Assembly (NCBI GenBank): GCA_039810245.1
Contig: JBDHWQ010000043.1
Location: 1 to 10,509 of the forward strand
DNA: 10,509 bases
Origin: CALDSL01 sp039810245
GTDB lineage: Bacteria > Chloroflexota > Anaerolineae > Anaerolineales > Anaerolineaceae
Direction: 5' to 3'
The translations under genes were made by a program, and so were the position numbers. Below, one piece after another: positions 7,174 to 10,509 of the stretch. How positions within the stretch are numbered: the stretch's first letter is position 1; each line of letters begins with the position of its first letter. The notes under the pieces are model-generated. The model made no database searches, was not told where the DNA came from, and saw only the letters and a program-made list of their open reading frames with translations.

Positions 7174-8385
7174 ATGGCCGCCATCCACGTCCAGCAGGTG
7201 AGCAAATCCTTCCGGCGTTACGACCGTAACCGCCCGTTCACGCTGCAAGAGGCGGCTCTGCGCGGTTTCCGCGGCCTGGCACCCCAGGATGCATTCTGGG
7301 CGCTGCGGGATGTTTCACTGCAGGTTACCGGCGGCGAAATGCTGGGGGTCATCGGGCGCAATGGCGCGGGCAAGACCACCCTGCTGCGGCTGGTGGGCGG
7401 CATCGGCCTGCCGGATCGTGGCAACATCCGCGTCGATGGCCGCCTGGGCGCGCTGATCGACCTGGGCGCGGGCTATCACCCCGAGCTGACCGGCCGCGAG
7501 AATATCTATCTCAACGCGGTGATCTCCGGGCTTACCCGCCGCGAAACGCGTGGCGTGCTGGACGAGATCGTTGCCTTTGCCGAGCTGGAAGATTTCATCG
7601 ACAGCCCGTTGCGCACCTACAGCAGCGGCATGCAGCTGCGGCTGGCGTTCGCCGTGGCGGTAAACGTGCGCCCGCAGGTGCTGCTGGTGGACGAAGTGCT
7701 GGCGGTGGGCGACCTGGGCTTCCAGCGCAAATGCCTGGAGCGCATCCAGAGCCTGCGCGAAGATGGCGTGGCGATTTTGTATGTGACCCATGACCTGGAA
7801 CAGGCGCAGCGCTCGTGCGACCGGCTGATCTGGCTCAACAAGGGCCGCGTGGCGGCCAGCGGGCAGCCGGCCGGGGTGGTGGAGAGCTACCGCAGCGCCA
7901 TCCACCACAGCACGCAGCAGAATACCCCTACCGCGGCCGCGGTGGATGATGCCGGTATACTGGAGCTCAACGTCAATCGCTTCGGCTCGCAGGAAGTGGC
8001 GCTTTCCAACGTGCGCCTGCTTTCACTCGCCGGCCAGCCGGTGACCACGCTGCCCCCCGAGCTCGGGCTGCGTGTGTGCATGGATTGGGTCGCCGCGCAG
8101 CCGCCGCGTGGTGAGGTGATCTTCAGCGTGGCGGTCCACAGCGCGGATGGCGCGCTGCTCAGCGAGGTATTTTCTCCGCCCACCACGCTGCGCGAACCGT
8201 CCGGCCAGGTACAGGCTACGCTGGAACGGCTGGACCTGGCCCCCGGCAGCTATGCCGTGGTGGTAGGCGCGTACCCCGCCGATTGGGCCTACGCCTACGA
8301 TTATCACTGGCTGGTGTACCCGCTGGCGGTCGAAACCGCCCCCGAAGGCAAAGGCCCCCTGCGCCCACCGTATCATTGGGATTGA
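7174..8385 (+). CDS. wzt: ABC transporter ATPase with C-terminal glycan-binding domain, Wzt family
   Basis: This is the nucleotide-binding half of the glycan exporter, 403 residues long. The ATPase domain (about 1-240) shows Walker A GRNGAGKTT (61-69), the subfamily-specific DLGAGYHPELTGRENI stretch (96-111), the signature YSSGMQ (149-154), Walker B VLLVDE (169-174) and switch His206 in YVTHD. After a polar, Ala/Thr-rich linker (about 245-260) comes a beta-rich domain (about 262-390) beginning NRFGSQEVALSNVRLL, the usual opening of the Wzt C-terminal domain. In characterised O-antigen systems that domain binds the modified non-reducing end of the finished glycan before export. Its presence suggests that chain termination and export are linked here too, though the recognised cap is unknown. 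The ATG directly follows the permease stop (TAG-ATG), which argues for an obligate pair. Confidence 0.93.
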   Translation: MAAIHVQQVSKSFRRYDRNRPFTLQEAALRGFRGLAPQDAFWALRDVSLQVTGGEMLGVIGRNGAGKTTLLRLVGGIGLPDRGNIRVDGRLGALIDLGAGYHPELTGRENIYLNAVISGLTRRETRGVLDEIVAFAELEDFIDSPLRTYSSGMQLRLAFAVAVNVRPQVLLVDEVLAVGDLGFQRKCLERIQSLREDGVAILYVTHDLEQAQRSCDRLIWLNKGRVAASGQPAGVVESYRSAIHHSTQQNTPTAAAVDDAGILELNVNRFGSQEVALSNVRLLSLAGQPVTTLPPELGLRVCMDWVAAQPPRGEVIFSVAVHSADGALLSEVFSPPTTLREPSGQVQATLERLDLAPGSYAVVVGAYPADWAYAYDYHWLVYPLAVETAPEGKGPLRPPYHWD

Positions 8386-8402
8386 ATGCAATGATATACA
8401 AT
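8376..8402 (+). promoter_or_regulatory. Candidate promoter for the GH13 gene, possibly giving a leaderless mRNA
   Basis: The 24-base gap between the ATPase stop and the GH13 ATG is strikingly AT-rich for this window. It contains an extended -10-like element, TG-A-TATACA (8392-8400), overlapping TACAAT at 8397-8402. A weak TTGGGA at 8376-8381 could act as a -35, but its spacing (15 bases to TACAAT) is short. Transcription would begin at about 8407-8410, at or next to the start codon, and no Shine-Dalgarno sequence is visible. This is prediction from pattern only. Confidence 0.38.
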
Positions 8403-8409
8403 TCATGGC

Positions 8410-9753
8410 ATGGCTTACGATACTCCCCTTTCTTATCGTTCACTTGTGATTTACGAGGTATTTCCGCGCAACCACTCTCCGCGCGGTGACTTTGCCGGCG
8501 TGACTGCCGACCTGGAACGCATTCGCGGTCTGGGTGTGGACGTGGTCTGGCTGATGCCGATCCATCCGATCGGCGCGCTGGCGCGCAAGGGAACGCTGGG
8601 CTCGCCGTATTCCATCGCCGACTACCGCGACGTCAACCCGGAATACGGCACGCTGGACGATTTCCACCGCCTGGTAGAGCGCGCCCACGCGCTGGGTCTG
8701 AAGGTGATGATCGACGTGGTGTTCAACCACACCGCGCACGATTCGCTGCTGGCGCGTAACCACCCCGACTGGTATCACCAGGACGCGCAGGGCAAACCTT
8801 TCGCCACCGTGCCAGACTGGTCGGATATCATCGACCTGCGTTTCCCCAACCCGGCGCTGGAGGAGTACCTGGCCGGCAGCCTGGTCTACTGGGCCGAGCA
8901 GGGCGTAGACGGCTTCCGCTGCGACGTGGCCTCGGTGGTGCCGCTGCCGTTCTGGCTGGCGGCGCGCGCGGCGGTGGCAGCGGTCAACCCGGATGTGATC
9001 TGGCTGGCGGAGAGCGTCCACGCCGGCTTTCTCGAAGCACGGCGCGCGGCGGGTCTCTCCGGCTGGTCGGACGGCGAGCTGTTCAACGCCTTTGATATCA
9101 CCTACATCTACGACATCCACCCCATCTGGCAGCTTGCGGCGCAGGGGCTGGCCCCGGTGAGCCGCTACCTGGAAATGCTGCGCTTTCAGGATGCAATCTA
9201 CCCGGCCAACTACGCCAAGCTGCGCTTCGTGGAGAACCATGACCAGGCGCGCATCCAGGCCGTGACGGCCAACCCTACCCTGGCGCGCGCGTGGACGGCG
9301 TTCGAGGGATTCAACAAAGGCCCGTTCCTGATCTACGCCGGGCAGGAATCTGCGGCGCGGCGCACGCCCAATCTGTTCGACCGCGACCCGGTCGCATGGG
9401 GCGATTACCCCCTGCAGGACTTCCTCACCCGCGTGGCGCGGCTAAAAAAGCACCTGGCAGTGCGGGAAGGCCAGTTCTTCCTGCTGGCGGCCGAGCCGCT
9501 GGCACAGGCGACCTGGGTTCACCCCGGCGGGTCGCTCTTGGGCGTGTTCCGCTTGAGCGCGGAAAGCGCAGGCGCGGTGGACGTGCCCGCCCCGGACGGT
9601 GATTATGAAGACCTGCTGGGTGGGCCGGTGGTGCGCGTGCACGGCGGGCGTATGGCTGCGCCGGAAAGCGCCTGCGTGCTGCGCTGCGACATGCCGCGCC
9701 CGCAGCGCCCCTTCCCCGCCCCCTTATTGGACTATTACCGCGGACCGGAGTAA
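8410..9753 (+). CDS. GH13 alpha-amylase family glycoside hydrolase
   Basis: This is a (beta/alpha)8 enzyme acting on alpha-glucosidic bonds. All four classical GH13 regions are present: region I DVVFNH (102-107), region II GFRCDVAS with nucleophile D172, region III LAES with acid/base E201, and region IV FVENHD with D278. An early YEVFPRNHS (15-23) and PYSIADYRDVNPEYG (66-80) are typical of the cytoplasmic maltodextrin-active branch. At 447 residues it is on the short side. There is no signal peptide, no carbohydrate-binding module, and only a brief C-terminal beta domain (about 350-430). It probably works in the cytosol on oligosaccharides, as hydrolase or transglycosylase, but specificity cannot be read. 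The start is the only suitable ATG and fits the family N-terminus. No ribosome site is seen. It lies 24 bases after the export ATPase gene, and its link to the glycan pathway is unproven. Confidence 0.92.
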   Translation: MAYDTPLSYRSLVIYEVFPRNHSPRGDFAGVTADLERIRGLGVDVVWLMPIHPIGALARKGTLGSPYSIADYRDVNPEYGTLDDFHRLVERAHALGLKVMIDVVFNHTAHDSLLARNHPDWYHQDAQGKPFATVPDWSDIIDLRFPNPALEEYLAGSLVYWAEQGVDGFRCDVASVVPLPFWLAARAAVAAVNPDVIWLAESVHAGFLEARRAAGLSGWSDGELFNAFDITYIYDIHPIWQLAAQGLAPVSRYLEMLRFQDAIYPANYAKLRFVENHDQARIQAVTANPTLARAWTAFEGFNKGPFLIYAGQESAARRTPNLFDRDPVAWGDYPLQDFLTRVARLKKHLAVREGQFFLLAAEPLAQATWVHPGGSLLGVFRLSAESAGAVDVPAPDGDYEDLLGGPVVRVHGGRMAAPESACVLRCDMPRPQRPFPAPLLDYYRGPE

Positions 9754-9759
9754 ACAGCG

Positions 9760-9993
9760 ATGGATAATTTTGCGAATATGGGACGGCTGCTGGTGCTGCT
9801 GGGCATTGGCATCGCCGTGGTGGGCGGGCTGGTGTGGCTGCTAGCGCGTTTCAGCGGGCTGAATAACCTGCCCGGCACGATTAAAATCGAAGGCAGCGGC
9901 TTCACCTGCCTGTTCCCCATCCTCGGCTCGATCGTGCTCAGCATCCTGCTGACGATCATCCTGAACATCGTCGTGCGATACCTGAATAAATAA
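9760..9993 (+). CDS. DUF2905 small two-helix membrane protein
   Basis: This 77-residue protein has two hydrophobic helices (about 8-30 and 50-73) separated by a short polar stretch, LNNLPGTIKIEGSGF (34-48). The pattern of GRLL start, LPGDI/LPGTI-type turn, basic-acidic IKIE and FPI before the second helix is that of the DUF2905 family, whose function is unknown. The ATG lies 6 bases after the GH13 stop, with GGAG at 9747-9750 as ribosome site, so it is probably cotranscribed with the GH13 gene. Base composition is somewhat AT-richer than its neighbours because of Ile, Asn and Lys codons. Being a housekeeping-like small gene found in many contexts, it need not act with its neighbours. Confidence 0.85.
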   Translation: MDNFANMGRLLVLLGIGIAVVGGLVWLLARFSGLNNLPGTIKIEGSGFTCLFPILGSIVLSILLTIILNIVVRYLNK

Positions 9994-10015
9994 CAGGCTG
10001 AACCGCGAAGCTGTT
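9992..10015 (+). terminator. Weak candidate bidirectional terminator hairpin
   Basis: AACAG-(G)-CT (9992-9999) can pair with AGCTGTT (10009-10015), giving about 7 base pairs with one bulged G and a 9-base loop. It sits between two convergent stops. On the plus strand it is followed by TCTTA. On the minus strand it is followed by ATTTATT, a better U-rich tail for the leftward gene. The stem is short and partly AT-rich, so it may be weak or fortuitous. Confidence 0.35.
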
Positions 10016-10017
10016 TC

Positions 10018-10509
10018 TTACTCAGTCATCCAGTACGACCCGATTGGGCTGCTTCCGAGCAGGAATGAGCGGCTGGCGATGCCCGCGGATTGGAATACGG
10101 ACTGCATCGCCGCGGCCACCTGGGCCGGGTCACCGCCGAAGGCCGCCAGGCTGGGGCCTGCGCCAGAGAGGCACGCCGCCGCTGCTCCGGCCTGCAGCGC
10201 CGCATCCCGCGCGGCCTGCGCGCCAGGGATCAGGGCGTAACGGTAGGGCTGGTGCAGGCGGTCGTCCATCACCTGCGATAGCAGCGCCAAGTCGCTAGAG
10301 CGCAGGGCTTCCACCACCAGCGCGGTGCGCCCCAGGTTGAATACCGCGTCGGCCAGCGACACCTGCGCCGGCAGCGCGGCGCGCGCCGCGCGGGTGGGCA
10401 GGTCCACTGCCGGCAAAACGAGCGTCACCGGCAGCGGTGGCACTTCCACGCGCCGCGTAGTCCAGCCGCCCGCGGCCGGAGCCAGGATCACCAGCCCGCC
10501 TTCCAGCGC
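10018..10509 (-). CDS. thrB: Homoserine kinase, C-terminal part (5' end beyond window)
   Basis: ThrB phosphorylates L-homoserine with ATP in threonine synthesis and belongs to the cytosolic GHMP kinase family. About 163 of the usual roughly 300 residues are visible. Recognisable segments are ALEGGLVI at the window edge, QVSLADAVFNLGR, DRLHQPYRYALIPG, and the third GHMP motif CLSGAGPS with its glycine loop. The N-terminal part with the ATP-binding GLGSSAA-type motif lies outside the window. A GTG at 10489-10491 could be mistaken for a start, but the frame continues upstream without a stop and matches ThrB (GGLVI), so the gene is cut by the window and not truly short. The stop is TAA at 10018-10020. 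It converges on the glycan-side genes and belongs to a separate transcription unit, probably amino-acid biosynthesis. Confidence 0.92.
   Translation of the reverse strand, partial: ALEGGLVILAPAAGGWTTRRVEVPPLPVTLVLPAVDLPTRAARAALPAQVSLADAVFNLGRTALVVEALRSSDLALLSQVMDDRLHQPYRYALIPGAQAARDAALQAGAAAACLSGAGPSLAAFGGDPAQVAAAMQSVFQSAGIASRSFLLGSSPIGSYWMTE

Noticed and set aside
1..8385. Many CTGCTG runs as simple repeats
   Set aside because: They fall in frame in membrane helices or Leu-rich helices and reflect strong CTG codon preference, not a repeat array.
8383..8405. Inverted repeat TGAAT-N13-ATTCA around the -10-like element, as an operator
   Set aside because: Five-base arms in an AT-rich patch are expected by chance, and the first arm overlaps the stop codon of the ATPase gene.
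10489..10491. GTG as the start of the homoserine kinase
   Set aside because: The frame stays open to the window edge and the codons before it (ALEGGL) match ThrB. The GTG encodes an internal Val.

Overview
The window is a dense, GC-rich bacterial region with nine protein genes and almost no non-coding DNA. Eight genes read rightward, with short gaps or 4-base stop/start overlaps. A ninth, a homoserine kinase fragment, faces them from the right edge. No tRNA, rRNA, mobile element or CRISPR array is visible, and no stretch over about 25 bases lacks a gene. The organism cannot be fixed from sequence alone. The GC-rich, CTG-dominated codon use, the type of GT2 proteins and the small DUF2905 protein make a Chloroflexota (Anaerolineae-like) bacterium my best guess, held loosely.

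Bases 1-8385 form a surface-glycan gene set, probably one operon continuing leftward beyond the window. It starts with the 3' part of a GT39/GT83-like polyprenyl-phosphate-sugar-dependent membrane glycosyltransferase. Next come a membrane-embedded processive-type GT2 (cellulose synthase-like), a single-domain GT2, and an 837-residue protein with two GT2 domains. The set ends with an ABC-2 permease (Wzm type) and its ATPase with a C-terminal carbohydrate-recognition domain (Wzt type). The likely logic is that the GT2 enzymes assemble a glycan on a lipid carrier in the cytoplasm, and Wzm/Wzt recognise the finished end and export it. The two integral membrane transferases may build or decorate other glycans at or across the membrane.

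Bases 8410-9993 hold a cytoplasmic GH13 (alpha-amylase family) enzyme and a two-helix DUF2905 membrane protein. The GH13 gene has an AT-rich extended -10-like element immediately before its ATG and no visible Shine-Dalgarno sequence, so it may have its own leaderless promoter. A small imperfect hairpin lies between the convergent stops of the DUF2905 gene and thrB.

The most interesting observation is a roughly 60-residue accessory module found three times: before the GT2 domain of the third gene, before the second GT2 domain of the 837-residue protein, and as a more diverged copy in the middle of that protein with no GT2 domain directly after it. This suggests duplication and fusion of module-plus-GT2 units. 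The first GT2 domain of the large protein also lacks the usual early nucleotide-binding aspartate. I see no clear sign of a wholly new biological system.
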